Assembly (NCBI GenBank): GCA_027625915.1
Contig: JANTQA010000063.1
Span: 7,459,501-7,523,500 of the forward strand
DNA from: Anaeramoeba flamelloides
Taxonomy: Eukaryota; Metamonada; Anaeramoebidae
Direction: 5' to 3'
DNA: 64,000 nt
Each line of letters opens with the position of its first letter. Positions within the stretch are counted from its first letter, which is position 1. Position numbers and translations under genes: made by a program. A model generated the notes under the pieces. That model was not told the origin of the DNA and ran no database searches. It worked only from the letters and a program-made list of their open reading frames with translations. This document shows, one piece after another, positions 22,994-37,064 of the stretch.

Positions 22994-24459
22994 GAAATTA
23001 ACAATTAAGGAATTTCCGTTTTAAAAACTGTCAAAAATCAAGATTAAAAAAATGAGAATTCCTTGATCTCGAACGAAGTAAACGAAATAACAATTTTTAA
23101 ATAAAAATAAGTGCAATTTCAAATTAATTTAAACATCTTGAAATTGAAAAGTAAAGTAAAAGTATGATAACTACAAAACCAAACTTGCTATAAATGAGAT
23201 TTTCCAGAAAAGAAAGATTGTTTTATAAAAAGTTGAATCATTTTTTCCCATTTTGAAAAGGCCCAAATTCATCTTATCAAATTATTAAAAAAAAATTATT
23301 TTAGTTGAGGAAATAGAAATCTCATGGTCTGTTAAGGAAGTGTATAAAAACACACTTTAAATTAAAAACTACTCTGTTTTCAAAATAGCCTATCATAAAA
23401 AATACTGCTCAATTCGAAAAAAAAAAAACAATATTTATATAAACTGACTGTCGAGAAAAAAATGTTAGACAGAGAAAAATAGTTGTAAACCAATTTTAAT
23501 TTTGAACCTTACTGAAAATGATTTTTAATTTCTTTTGTTTGTGAAATAACTCAAGAAAATAACAATAATCTACTTATTAGAATAACTATAAATGTAATTC
23601 TACTTTTTCAAAACTTTATCTCTAATAATCTTAATCAAGTTTAAAAATTACCATTTTCAGAATTAATAGTAAACTTTACTAAAACTTGGATTTTTGTTAA
23701 AATATCATGATCTACTTTAGTTATCTTACAATTCAAATGAGTATTCTACACACACCACATATTAATGAACTTGTAACACATTTAAACCTGGATTTATATA
23801 AAATTCACTTTGTTATCAATAGGATTTGATTTTCAATTTTACTAATTTTCCTAATTAAAAATACTGTCCAACCATTTTTCTGTGTCCAACATTTTTCTCT
23901 CAACAGTTATTAAATATAATTTTTTGATTCGAAGAACAGTTCAAATCATTTTTTTCTTTTTGTTAAACAAAAAAATCAGAGAAAAACAATCAAATCTTAA
24001 AAATTAAAATTCTTGCAAAAAACTTTTAAAAATCGATAAAATTCAACCTCGAATCTAAATAAATATATTTTAATTTGATTATTTATAATAAATGATTAAT
24101 AACCCAATCTTAATTCATTCAATGGGTTCGGAATAATTCAAGTATTAAATTTTCAACTGATTTTACTTATTATCTCAATTTTTATACTTTTTTAAAGCAA
24201 ATATAATTAATTCAAATTAATATTTCAAATAAAAAAAGAATATAAATTATATTCTCCAATAATTAATTCCAACAATAACTTTTTATTTAAACTTTTATTT
24301 TAAAAAAATAATATTCACTAATCTTTTTAATACCAAGAAATTTCATTTATTATTGGTAATAAAAAAAAAAGATTATTTTTCTGGATCTTCAAGAATTAAA
24401 TATCTGATTTTATTTTTCAATTAAACCAAATCCCAACCAAATATAAATAATAATTCTCT

Positions 24460-24945
24460 AAGTTTCATTTAATTTAGAAATAATTTTAATTTTCCAAACT
24501 ATTTTCATCTTTTTTCCATTATTTTATATTTTTATTTCCTTTTTTGTATCAAGTAATTTGAATCTTTTTTGTTAAATCTGGAAGTATTTTCTCTACGTTA
24601 ATTTATTGATAAATTTCAGTTATTTTAGATCGATAACCACCAAATAAAATTGGTTTATGGTATCTTATAATTTGATTGACTGATAAAATTATTAATGAAA
24701 ATTTCTACAAATTTAACAATCCACCTTTTTTTTCAGCTCATTTCATTATTTTGGATACTCTCAGATTTTTATTTTTTCGTTTTATATATATTTCTTTTAT
24801 TTGGATTCAAATGATTTCTTATAAAAACATTAATATTTGAAAACTTGTCGGTTGTTTAATATAATGTTGAGATAAATATAATAAATTGGTTTTTTTTGCC
24901 AATTTTTGCTTTTGGGTGTGTCAAATTTTTGTAATGGTGTTTATT
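24460..24945 (+). repeat. Dispersed repeat family C, copy
   Basis: It begins near AGAAATAATTTTAATTTTCC and runs through TTTATTTGGATTCAAATGAT and ATATAATAAATTGG to TTTTGCTTTTGGGTGTGTC. It matches 47690-48215. Confidence 0.75.
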
Positions 24946-25654
24946 TTATTATTAATTTTTCAAAAATAATCATTATTGTTAATTTTGAAAATATAGATCA
25001 GTATCAGAATTAATTCATTAAAAATTTACCTTGTACTTGGACAGAGTGTTTATGATACTATTTTTAAGGTCATATTTTGTCATATAAATAATTTGAAATT
25101 GTATTTATTTTTTATATTCAATAATAAATATTTTTTCTATATCGAGATAATTTCTTTTTATTATCACATTGAAAAAAAATTTACTTTTTGAATATAATTT
25201 ATTATGCTATATTTTAAAATGCATATTTTGATTTAAAAAAGGATTTTTTTTATTTTTTATCCTCGTTATATTTTACCTTGCATTTATAATGACAAAAATT
25301 GATGAAATAATAAATTGATATAATTACCATAAAAACTGTTTAGAATATTCAAAGTTATTTGTATATATTTATTAATTATTTTTATTCGCTTTTCATTTTC
25401 GAAGTTTTTTGAAAAAATAATTGTTTAAAGTTAGAAAATAAATTAGGAACACAAAATAAATCTAATTTTTTTCATTTGAAATCAATGATAAAACTAACTA
25501 TTTTTCAATTGAAAAATAAAAAAATATTTTGATTTCCTGTATATTTGGTAAATCATTTTCTTTGTAAATTTTTTTTTATAATAAATAATTTTGACATTGA
25601 CAATAAACACAATAAATATAAAAAAGATGAAAAGTAAAAATTCCCTTATAAACT

Positions 25655-26160
25655 AAACCCCATTCCAAAAATTTAGACAAACCCAAAATCTAAAAACAAA
25701 ACAACACTCAATTTTTTATATTTTTCCAAAACTTAATATTAAACCATATTTAAATTACCAAAGTATTAATATTTTTATAAATAATCTTTTTTATCCAAAT
25801 AAAAGAAAAAAATAAAAAAGAAAAAAATAAAAATCAATGTGTCCAAAAAGATGAAAGGAGAAAAATATATGATGGTATTTGTAAATTTATTAAAATTTCA
25901 CCAACAATTATTGATTGATCAAATGATTATAAAACCTCACAAAATTTTATTTGATTTTTATATTAAACCAAATTCAGCATTAATATTTTATCAAGAATAG
26001 CAAAAAATACATATCTAATGAAACAGATTACAAAGCAGGTAAAAAAGGAAATAAAAAGCTAAACAAAACAGACAAAAAAATGAAAAATAGAGTTTAATAA
26101 AATCAAAATTATTTCCAAATTGAATGGAAAAGGTAGTATTTTATTCTTTTCATCGTTATA
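25655..26160 (-). repeat. Dispersed repeat family C, inverted copy
   Basis: Read on the minus strand it carries the family C order: AAATTGGAAATAATTTTGAT, then the TTTCATTTTTTTGTC-like segment, GATCAATCAATAATTG and finally TTTGGGTTTGTC. It is diverged, with no ORF. Confidence 0.7.
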
Positions 26161-26708
26161 AGCTACTCCAAATTTTAATTATTTAGTTTATCGATAAAAA
26201 TATCAAATAAAATTTTGATTTTATAAAATATAAATATTTTTGAGTATTATGCTACTCCTAACTTTTTTTATTAACCTTTTATTTAAAAATTTAGAAAGTT
26301 TCACTTTTACTTTTGTTTTATTTTCCATTTATTCTTAAAAAAAAAAAAAAAACATAATTTGATTTGAAGTGGATAGATGTCTAAACCACAAAAATATTTA
26401 TTTTCGAAAATGATCAAGTCATAAATTTTACCAAAGAGGATTTTTATAAATTGATCAGATCAACAAATATAACAAAAAATAAAATAATTCAAAATTTAGC
26501 ATAATTTTATATTGTGTACGTTATTATTTTGTTGTTCTATTTCGTAGAAATTTTCACATAAAAGATTTTTTTTTTTTTTTTCAATTAAAAAAAAAAATAA
26601 AAAAAAAGAAAACACACTTCGAATATAAGGGATGTAAAAAAAGAAAAAGAAAATGATGTAAAAAAAAAGAAAAAGAGAGAGAGAGAGAAAAAAAAAACAC
26701 CAAGCAAC

Positions 26709-29700
26709 TTAATATTGGCCAGTTGGGCGGATAATATCATCAATTTTTAAGATCATTTTAGCCATTTGTGTAGCTAATAAAAATTGTTGAATTTTTCCTC
26801 TTAATGTATCAAAAACATTTTGTTCTTTCATATTGCTAGTTCCTTTTGAAAGACAATCGATTCCGAAGAAAGGCTTTTCTTCTTTCATCTGTTTAAGTTG
26901 AATTTCAGAAACTGCTTCTAATGAGTTTAATCCTGAATTTGAAGCTAAAGCGATTGGCACAGATAAAAGTGCTTGCGAAAATGCTCTAATTGAATATTGT
27001 TCGATTCCCTTAATCTATTGAATATATTAATTGTGAAAGAAAGAAAACAAATAGAATAATGAATAGAATTAAAACATAAAAATGACATACAGAAACGGAA
27101 TATTAATAAAATATTAATGAAATGAATGAAAGAATAAATAAAACGAATGAAATATTAATAAGCAAAACCAAAAGAAAAATATAAACAAAAAGAAAAATAT
27201 ACCTCTTTGGAAGCTTTATTAAGAGCGACTGAGCAACTAATTTCAACAGCACCACCACCATAAACAATTCTATTATCTTTAATTAAATTTCTGGTAACAC
27301 AAAGAGCATCGTGGATTGATCGTTTTCCTTCTTCAACAACCATTTTATTTCCCCCCTTAACAAGAATTGTAACAGTTTTTGTATTTGAACATTTTTCAAT
27401 GACAATCATTTTTTCGTCTGTTGTTCCTAAGGATTTTTCAGTTACCATTCCTGCCTTTCCTAATTTTTTTGGTGTCAATTCGGAAAATCTTGGAACAATT
27501 CTTGCACCGGTTGCAATAGCAATCAACTATTTTATCAGTTATTTATTGAAAGTATTTATATTTATGTAAAAAAGTATTCAATCAATTTTTTTAGATTATG
27601 AATATTAAAAGTAATTAGTTAAAAATTTTTGTCAAAAATAGATAAATTTTGGGACTGCGAATCCAATGAAAAAAAATCCGAAAATTTGGATTAAAGGTTT
27701 AATACAAATAAACCAAAATAAACAATTAAAGAATAATGTCTTGGATACTATTGGAAATAAAGACTCATTATTAATCTTATCATTGGGTAATGAAAAAGAA
27801 AATTATGAATCTTTATTTAAATTTCTAAATGAAAATTTAAAAATTAGAGACGTGTCATTAAGTGCTGTAGAGTGCCATCAAGTGCCTATCTTTTTTTTAA
27901 TTTAAGAAATAAAAAGAAAATTTCTTAAATTTTCAGTTTTTTTCTGAAATTAAAAAAAACCTAACGGAAAGTGCCATAGAGTTCCATCAAGTGCCTCGCT
28001 TTTTATTAATTTTAGAAAATCTAACGGTGGTTTTCTTAAGGTTTTCTGTTTTAAAGATATAGCGTTAGGTTTTCTTGAAGTTTACTGTTTTAAATGTTAA
28101 GTGCTCTAGGTTTTATTGAGGTTTTCTGTTTCATTTGCTAAGTGTTCTAGGTTTCTTTGAGTTTTTTGTTTTATCTGTAAAAAGTTCTAGGTTTTTTGGA
28201 GGTTTTCTATTTTATTTGGAAATGTCAAAAAAACATAACGAAAATCTATTGATTTTCCAAATAAACAGAAAACTCAGGAAAACCTAACGACTGTAAGAGG
28301 AAATTGATTTCCCCCCTTCAAAAAAAAAAAAAAAATAGATAAATTTATCATTACAAATTTTTAATAATTTTTTTGATAAACAGATGTGTTTGAGGAGAAT
28401 AAGGGAAATAATTAAATAAAAAAAAAAAAATTAAAATAAATTAATTCCAAATTTTTGTTTTTGTTGTGTAAATAACCATAGACGATACATTACTAATAAT
28501 TTTAAATCAATGTTTTAAAATTTTTGTTCATTTTTCTTTTTTTGAAATTATTTATACAGCCCTGAATAAAGATTTGATTGGTTTGAATTCAAAGAAACTT
28601 TCTAAAATTAGTTGATTTTTGAAATATTCTTTTGTAACGAAATTATTTGAAAGTAGAGTTAACAAATTAAAAAAATGGAAATTGAATTAAAAATTGTTTT
28701 GACATTTTGTTGAATTCATCAGTATAAAAGTTTTTTAGGTATCCTGAAATAGTTTTTAAAAACTGATTTTAATTGATAACAGGATGGTTGACTGAAATTG
28801 CTGAAAGATGGTTCTTGTTTGTAGAGCCATTTTGAGCATATTTTGTTCAAAAAAAAACAAAAAAAAAAAAAAAATTATTTTCAAATTTTTACTTCAATAT
28901 CAGTTCCAGAAACCCATCTCACAGCAGGTAATTCCTTTTGTAAAAGTAAATGGTTTGCTTCGTCATCAAAACCCCATTGGCACAAAACAACTGTGGCGCC
29001 AGATTTTTTAACCAAATCTGTCATTTTTTTAAAATAATTTTGTTCAATTTCGAGTAATTCTTTATATTTTTTTACAGAGTCAATATCTAATTTGTGTCCA
29101 GTTTTTGGTTTTGGTGGTTCGAATGGACATGTAAGGATGGCAATTTTGGCATTTTTGATTTGCTTTGGCATTTGTGGATGTGAAAAATTTTTTGGGATAA
29201 TGATACCATCGATTAATTCTGTCTGTCCAAGTGTGCCCCCTGTTTTGCCTTCAAGTTTGATCAGATCAAATCTTACATCTTTTCTTTCAAGATCGGCGAC
29301 AGCAAGTACAGCTTCAACTGAAATTTTTGCTATTTTGTCAGTATATTGATTCACTCTAAAAGTTTTGAAAATTTTAAAATATTAAATTGGAAAAATTAAT
29401 TATGTAAAAATATATTTAAAGAAAGTTAGGAATTGTTAGTATATCATTTTAAATTTTTGAAAGAAAATAAATGTTTTGTTTTATTTTTCTTTGATTTTTT
29501 CATTTTTTTTTTTTTCCAATTGACCATTTTAATTAAACCTCCTTATAGAACAGTACTAGTCTGAAAATCTACAGGGATATCGATCTTAAATAGGGAGTAG
29601 ATTTCTGAAAAAAAAACAGTTCCAAGAAATAATTGATCATATTTTTCATTTTTAACAAAAAAAATTTTTTTAAAAAATAAAAATCATAAATTTACAAACG

Positions 29701-32700
29701 CCATGGATTAAAAAAACAATTTACTTTTTTTTAATAATTTTTAGATTAAATTTTATGATTTCGTTTTTATTTTTGTTTTAATTTTTTACAAAATGAAATC
29801 TTATTTCAAGTTCTAAAATTTAAGTGTTAAATAGTTTTCAATTATTCTTTTCGATTTTAGAAAAAAAAATTTTCAAAATAAATTTAAAAACTAGTATTTG
29901 GCAAATTTTAAAACGGGTAGGATACAGCTGTTTTAGAAAAGTGTGTACTAAAACTTTTGCTAGGTGTTGACTGAACTGATTAAAACATATGAATTAGAAA
30001 CTTTTAAGCCCTACTTACAAAACTTCGAGTCCACACTTTTTTAAAACAGCAATATCTAAAATTTAAATTTTTTATCGTTTATATTTTTGAAAATTAATAA
30101 AAATGTTGGAATAAAAAAGAAATCTACAATTATTACCCTCAGCCTTAATAAGATGTTTTAAATATTTGAAAAACATAAGATCAAATGAAATCTGTTAATT
30201 TATAAAGTTTTAAATGGGAATTTTATAGATAGAGAAACATCTATAAAGTGTTAGTTTTTAAAAATCAGAATTTGTTTTCAAAATTTTCTTTTTAGTTTGT
30301 TCAATACTTTTTTTTTTTTTTTTTATTTTTGATTAAAAATAGAATTAAACAAGTCGATCTTTAAATTTGTTTCTAAAAAATCTAATTTGTTTTTTCAAAT
30401 TTAATCTTTTGAGAATTAAATGATTATCACAAATTTAAAAATCATAAAATTTCTTATTTTTAGGATTTGTAATTAAGTGCTGAGTCATTACATTAAAAAA
30501 TAATTTTTTGAAATGGAAAAAAAATTTGTAATTTTTATGAGGACCTAACACCAATCAAAAACCAACGTAACCAGTGATGTACGATCGATCTCAAAAAATC
30601 AACAATCAAAAAAAGAGGTCATTTTTAGAAAAACGCACCAAAGAGAAACACTCAATGTCGAATTTGTATGGTTATGAAATATAATTTTGAAAATAACTGT
30701 GTTAGTTTTTGAAGTGTCGCTCTTTGGGCGCTTTTTTGAGATCTTGAAGATTTTTTTGTTTCATTTTTTTCATTTTTCAAATGAGTTATTTTTTATCTCA
30801 AGAACGTTACAAAATCCTTCCTTTGTTAAATTTAGAGGGTTACAAAATAACCACAAATTAGGCTAAATTGAATTAAATTGATTGTGTGCTGAAATAAAAC
30901 AATTTGTTTTAAATTGATGAAAATTTAATCCTTTGGAAATATAAAAAAAGAAAAGTAATTTTTATTGTTTAATTTTGATTTTTTGAAATTGAGAATCCCT
31001 TTTCAACTTTTTTTTTCTTAGTTGGATTTTTTATCAAAGAGGATCCTATGAAATTTTTTTTTAAATTGAATTTTTGTCAAAGATGATCCAATGAAATTTT
31101 TTTTATGTTATTTGCATTTTGTCAATGAAAAGGAGGGCAATTTCACAATACCCTTTTTTGGTTTCAATACACCCTTGAGTAGCGAGTAAATTCATGGTAA
31201 GTAACTAAAGCCTTAAACTTATTTATTTTTAAGTTTTTTACCCATTGTAAAAGGAATTGAATTAAATATTAAGATAATAAATTATTTTTACATTAATAAA
31301 TAAACTAAATTTCAAAAAGTACGACTCGTCAGAAATAATAAATTGAAAAAAAAAAAATATTCTTTGGTATTCAATGAAAACTAATCACCAAATCTAATGA
31401 ATAATTTTACTTTTAAGTTATTTTAAAAATATAAAACCCTGATTTGATTTAAAAATTATAAAAAAATAAAATCAAAAACTAAAAAATAAAGTGAATAACA
31501 ATTTTTGAAATGAGCATTATTGATTTTTTATTACTAAATTTTCACTGAAAAAAGGTTAACACAAAGATTTTTTGCTAATAATTAATATATATCACTTCAA
31601 AAAGAGATTACATCGTCTCATTTTTGGTAAGGTTTATTATAATTTTCTAAGATCTTTATTTTTTCCACATGATCTTTTGAAAAAAAATAAACAAGAAAAA
31701 AAAATAATAATAATAAAAAAGAAAAGAAAAAAGAAAAATTTTACAAAAAAAAGAAAAAGAAAAAAAAAATAAAAGAAAAATTTTTCAAAAACAAAGAAAA
31801 AGAAAAACAAATGAAAAACAAATGAAAAACAAAAATTTAAAAAAGTAAAACAAAAAAATTTGACTTAATTTGAAAAAATGGTTTGAATCAAAAAATTGAA
31901 AATTAATTTTAATAAGGATATGAGGACAAAACTACTTTTAATAGCATTATGAAGTGAGACAACATTTTTGAAAAATAGTTTAGAATTGAAAACATTGAGA
32001 GTAACAAAGTTTTTCTTATTTGGTTAATTATTAATATGCTTTAAATCTACATAGTTATTAGTTAAAGAATTTTCAATCTTCGATTTTTATTAAGTATGAG
32101 TTTATAATTCATTAAAAGAATGATGGTCATTAATTAGTTGTTTCATTAAATTTATAAATTACATTTATTTAATTGATATCCCCCTGATTTAACTTATTCC
32201 ATATTCTAACATAATAATGGGTTCAATTTATTGTTATTCAAGTTTCCCATCTAAAAGTGACAAATCCACAGAATATTGTTACTTTTTCGCAAAAGACTTT
32301 ATTTTTCATTAATAAATGCTTTTTTCGCGGATGTGAACTTTTTCGCGAATAAGTATTGTTTTTTTGCAATAAGTTGTGTTTTTCACCAATAGGTACTGTT
32401 TTTCGCAAATAAAACACATCTAATAATCAGGTTTGTTGGAAAAATACTCTCTCAATTTTAGATCTTTTTGTTTCAGATACAAGATTAAAAAAATATATTT
32501 TTTTGGAAAATAAAGCCAAAATAAAATATTTTGAAATATTAATTTTCTCTTTATTTTGGGGTTCATAAAAATTGAAAAAAGGATAAGAAAAATTAATCTT
32601 TTTGTCAAAATAATTAAAATTCCAAAATTGTTCGAAAAAACTAAACTATTAAAAAATCACGAAAAATGTGTTGGAATCCAAGATATAAGTGTTTTTTTAA

Positions 32701-34617
32701 AACAGTATTTTACCTTCAAAAGTTAAATTCTCAAGAAGAAAGTGAAATTTCCATTAGATTTAAGTGATCGATTAAAAAACAAACATTTCCAACTTTAGTG
32801 TTGAAAGTTATCTACAATGTGAAGTTAAGAAAATAACAAGAACAAAAAGAAGATAACAAGTTTCTCAAACAATCATACTGGATTTTTGGTTGTATGATAC
32901 TACATAATGAAAAGGATTTAAAACCGAAATGCTTTCCTTTTAATATTCCAGATACTTTAGAAAATTGTTTAACTGAGCAAAGTTTAGAATTTCAATGTGG
33001 AGTTGATTATATCCAAAGTATTTTATTTTCATAACAATATAATAGTGATAGATAGATCGAGAAATGAGTAATTATCTTGAGTTGTTACTTGGGTTTATGA
33101 AAAGGATAGATGAATTTTGCCAATCAAATCAGAAAAATTTAGTCATTGTTTTGATCTGATCTTGATATATTTTTAATTCTTATTTGTTCATTTAGAAAAA
33201 TAATTTTGTTTTAATCAACAGTTTATTGTTCAACAAAAAGTTAACAACTCCTAAATGATCGTTTTAAATAAAGAACTTGGTTAATGTAGTGAATTGGTAA
33301 TTCTGAAAATTTCATAAAATTTTAAATTATGGACGATTCAAATGCTAATTTATTTTATTCGATTTGTGAATGTAAATCAAAATAACCCGAAAATAATCGT
33401 CTTATTAATTTATACAAAATTGCTTGCAATCTTTTTTTTCATCAGATTTATAGTCAAACTCTTGTCTCATGATCAATTCGATCTTCACCTTAATTGTCTT
33501 TGTGGTGAGTACAATGTGTAGATAAAAAAAAATTGGAAAAAAAAAAAAAAAAGCTTTTATCTTGAAATTTGATCTTATTGAACCTAATTATTTCAATTTT
33601 CTTTCAAAAAGTCGTTTTTACTTTTACAAAAACTGGTATTGGAATTCTTTTTCAAAAAATTGGTTTTGGTTTAGGTTGTTTGTTTGTAAAAAAAATATGT
33701 TTCTCAATAAATAACAGATTTTGTTGTTGAATTTTTTTTTTGTGTTTGAGGAACAAGATCATTTTTCAAGATCTTGCCAAAAAAGCATGATCATAAAATT
33801 TAATTAAACTCTCCTCTTACGTCCGTCACCAAAAAAAATAAGATAGGATCATCTCTTGCTTTTTTTTTCGACTATAAGAAAAAAATTATTTAAAAAAAGC
33901 AAAAAGAAAAAAGATAAAAAAAAATAAAAGAAAGATTACAAACATTTTAGAACCTAAAGAAGTTTTAGCGGCCTTAATTAAAGAACTACAATCTTCTTTA
34001 TCAAATTCAATTTTATCACAAATTGAAATTAAATGTTGTACAGCAATATCACATGCCTTTTCATAGCCCTCAGAAATTTTTGAAGGATGAATTCCTTTTT
34101 CAAGAAGGCTTAAAGATTCTTCTAATAATGCACCAGCAAAGACAACAACACTTGTTGTTCCATCACCAATTTCGTCGTCCTGCCCTTGACTTAATTCAAC
34201 TAAAAGTTTGGCAATTGGGTTTTCAACTTGCATCTTTTTAAGTAAAAAAATTTGAGTTTATTTTTTTTGTGTGTGAGAAAACCAAAGAAATAAGTTTGGA
34301 ATAATTTGGGATCAAAACAAAGAAAAAACCTTTTTCTTTTTTAGATTTCATCTGTTCATTTTGTTTTTGATGTGTTAAAAAATTCAAATTACATTTTTGA
34401 GAATAGTTGCACCATCGTTTGTTGCTGTAACTTCACCGTCTTGATCCACAAGGATTTTATCCATACCAAGAGGACCGATTGAAGTTTTCATTAAATTTGC
34501 TACAGTCATTGCAGCAAGGATATTTGCTTTACGGGCTTCAGATCCTGTTAGTCTTTCTTTTTGATCTTGGTCACGAATAATGATGAAAGGCTTTCCAGAG
34601 GAATCATATCTAAGCAT
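26709..34617 (-). CDS. CCT5: CCT/TRiC chaperonin subunit epsilon (five exons)
   Basis: This is one subunit of the cytosolic TRiC ring, which folds actin, tubulin and other proteins with ATP. Exons on the minus strand are 34393-34617, 33944-34233, 28893-29355, 27203-27526 and 26709-27014. Together they make 535 codons, as expected (human CCT5 has 541). Epsilon identity rests on [74 protein letters not shown] and [12 protein letters not shown]. The nucleotide-binding motifs GDGTT and VYGGGAVE are intact. Donors are GTAATT, GTTTGT, GTAAAA and GTATAT; all acceptors are AG. Phases are consistent (codon AT|A across intron 2 gives GSKIVNQ, matching GSKVVNS in other CCT5). Intron 2 is 4588 nt and carries repeats A and B; intron 3 is 1366 nt and carries repeat E. 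The gene is complete. Confidence 0.97.
27527..28892 (-). other. CCT5 intron 3 with family E repeat
   Basis: The 1366-nt intron opens GTAAAAATT and closes AAAATAG. It holds repeat family E at about 27868-28300. On the opposite strand, 27666-27867 has an open frame of about 68 codons that runs into the E sequence. It resembles no family I know and could be a remnant of a mobile-element ORF. Confidence 0.7.
27868..28300 (+). repeat. Repeat family E, copy 1 (internal degenerate tandem units)
   Basis: It starts with two GTGCC-type boxes (TGTAGAGTGCCATCAAGTGCC and ATAGAGTTCCATCAAGTGCC). Next come about five degenerate units of roughly 50 bases built on CTAGGTTTTATTGAGGTTTT. It ends with an inverted fragment (AAACTCAGGAAAACCTAACG). 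Related copies are at about 48775-49315 and 62345-62430. Confidence 0.75.
29921..30055. repeat. Small foldback element in CCT5 intron 2
   Basis: Inverted arms GCTGTTTTAGAAAAGTGTG and CACACTTTTTTAAAACAGC are separated by about 75 bases. Confidence 0.6.
30555..31220 (+). repeat. Dispersed repeat family B, copy 2
   Basis: Plus-orientation copy inside CCT5 intron 2; see the copy at 15885-16495. Near 31010-31110 a segment containing AAGA[GT]GATCC and ATGAAATTTTTTTT is duplicated in tandem. Confidence 0.8.
32255..33395 (+). repeat. Dispersed repeat family A, copy 2
   Basis: It matches 11535-12700 along its length in the same orientation and sits in CCT5 intron 2, antisense to the gene. The 62-codon minus-strand frame at 32420-32608 lies wholly within the repeat and is not conserved in copy 1. 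Confidence 0.8.
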
Positions 34618-37064
34618 TTTAGGTTGTATTTAATAAATAATTAGAGCGTGATTGCACAAAATATAAAATTAAAAAAAATGGCAGCACCTAATGAATTGAA
34701 TATAGGTTTTAGTGCCTCTACGATTATGTTAATTTCCTTTTTGATCCACCAATACAGAGATTGAAACTTAAATTAGGATTATTTTATCTTTTTTGAAATT
34801 AATAATGATATATATAATTTGTTAGCAAGAGGTTTTTATGCTTATGATTATGGAGCTAATCTTTGAAATTAAAAAATATCAAAAATGGTTTCTTTTTCAG
34901 GGTATAAATATGAATTATTAGATACTAGGTATTCCAATTTTGAGTTTCAATTTTTAGATTTGGAAAAGTAAGTAAATATAAAAATTTCAAAAATAACAAT
35001 TATTAATTGTGATTCTTGTGAAAACTTTTAATAATTTATTATCCCTTTGTTGATGGAAGAAATGTAAATTACACTTTAAATGTCCTTTTACTTAAATTAA
35101 CCTAAATATTAAGAATATGTAATGACATATATTTCTCTATTATTCAAGGGAAATATATGTCGAAAATTTTTTATTTTAAAAAGTATAAACAAAAAATTGA
35201 AAAGAAAAAAAAGATAGAAGAAAAGAAAAAGAAATTGAAATTTAAAAAGAGTTTAGACTAAGTTTTTGGGATAAAATAAATAAAATAAAAATAAACTCTT
35301 TTCCAGTCAAAGGTGTCCATTTTTATCGAGAAATAGAACATCTTCTATGAGTATAATCCATTATTCTTCTCAAAGAAAAAGTTACAATTTTTTTATCGGA
35401 TCATTTTTTTCTCATTTAATAAATTTATTTTTTTGTTAATTGATTTTTACTTTTTTTTTTTTATTTTTTTTTATTTTATTATCTTTTTTAACAAATAAAT
35501 TTTTAAAAAAAAATGTTTGAAACTCCAAATTAATATAAAGAAAAGTGTTACTTTTTTATTTTCTTTCAAAATTAATATATTGATAAAATAAAAAATTTAT
35601 TGTAAACATTTTCAATTTTCCAAAGAAGATGAGAAATTGCAAGAGACATCCAATAAAAGGTGTCCCAAAAAATTTTTATTAACATTTTTTTTTGTTTGAA
35701 ATTTATTGTTTTTTTAGGTATTTCACTTATAATTATATACTCTAATAGAAGTTTATTATTTCTCTTATTTCTAAATAGTTTTTGTTTGGTTTATTCTGTA
35801 AAAAAAGTGAATTTTTCATTTTTTGCAGGGCAAGTTTGAGTGAAATTGTATTTAATGTCATTTAATTAAGAAGACCAAAAAACGTAGATCCAATAATTTT
35901 AGCCAATTTGGTTTGATTTGATGTTTGTTAATAAATATTCGTATGTGCCCATGTGGATATCTAAACAGGAAACCATCAATTCTACCATCCTAACTTGATT
36001 AATTTTTTAAATTATTTAAATCAATAAAAATACAATTTTGGAAACGGATGAGATCCTAACATAAGTGACTGTTGTTAAAAAAAATGATATTATCAATTAC
36101 ATCATCTGGGAAGAAAAGGATATGAAACACCAGAAAATAAGCTTGAAAAAAAAAAAAAAATTCAAATTGTTTCTGGTTAAGATACAGATGAATTGATGGG
36201 GGGAATGAACATAAAAGAAATTTATCATCATTAATAGAGAATATTTCAGAGCGCATATGATTAGTCAAGCTCGATGGAAAAACAATTTCAAATCCAAATG
36301 ATTTTATATAATCTCGTCAACAATATTTTATCTCAACATCAATAACTCTAAACATTTTTTTCTTTTCTTATTATAAATCCATAATTGTTTATATATTCTT
36401 CATTTTTTATTTTCTCATTTTTTCCATTTCTTCTCAATTTTTTTATTGACTTTTTCATTTACTCTTTTTTTTGAAAACAGAAAATAGTTTGAAATGTTTC
36501 TAATACTGTATCTATTGTATACTCTCTTTGAATTAGAAACTCACAAATTTAGTCACTTCAAATTTCTCTCTTTACAAAATTAAGTGTTTTTGTTTTTTAA
36601 CACTAGTGCATTAACAATAAATCTTGAATCTTTACTTTTTTGTATGATATTTTTTTTCAAGATATTTTTTGAAATTAAAAAAGTATATTTTTATTCATAT
36701 TTGAAAACCTAGATTAGTTTTTTAATATTAAAATTATATGTTGGTGTATTATTATTATTTCAAAAAATAAATAAGCTGAGAAAAGTAAAATAAAATTTTA
36801 AAAAAATAAAAAATTTATTTTTAATCTGTATTATTTATATAATACATTTTTTTTCTAAAAAATATTTATATAATATTTGTGATATATTGTAAACATTACA
36901 AAATGAAAATTTTTTCATTAGATCAGAACAATTTTATTTTTTTTTTATGAATAACAATAAAAGTTGGAGATGTTTTTTTTTTATTTCTTTTTTATAAAGG
37001 ATTGTTTAATGTCTTTATGTATTTTTATCAATGGGAATATATAAAAAATCATAAAGTCAAAAAA
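34618..37064. other. 2.4-kb spacer between CCT5 and Ras
   Basis: AT-rich sequence with no credible exon. Around 36500-36610 a segment (AACTCACAAATTTAGTCACTT) is the inverse of sequence at about 38310-38420 in the Ras intron (weak family F pair). The interval between the CCT5 start and about 35.3 kb should include the CCT5 promoter, but I recognise no motif. Confidence 0.55.

Larger units (their letters stand above)
22994..26708. other. 3.7-kb spacer 3' of CCT5
   Basis: It contains a plus-orientation family C copy (about 24460-24945) and a minus-orientation C copy (about 25655-26160). The two are inverted relative to each other about 700 bases apart. The (GA)n/poly-A run at about 26670-26696 lies just beyond the CCT5 stop. 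I see no exon. Confidence 0.6.
29356..33943 (-). other. CCT5 intron 2 (4.6 kb) with nested repeats
   Basis: This is the largest intron in the window, with donor GTTTGTAATC and acceptor TTTTAG. It contains a small foldback (29921-30055), family B copy 2 (about 30555-31220), a purine-rich A/G stretch (about 31680-31860) and family A copy 2 (about 32255-33395). I find no host exon inside; the flanking exons join in frame at a position conserved in CCT5 proteins. Confidence 0.85.
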
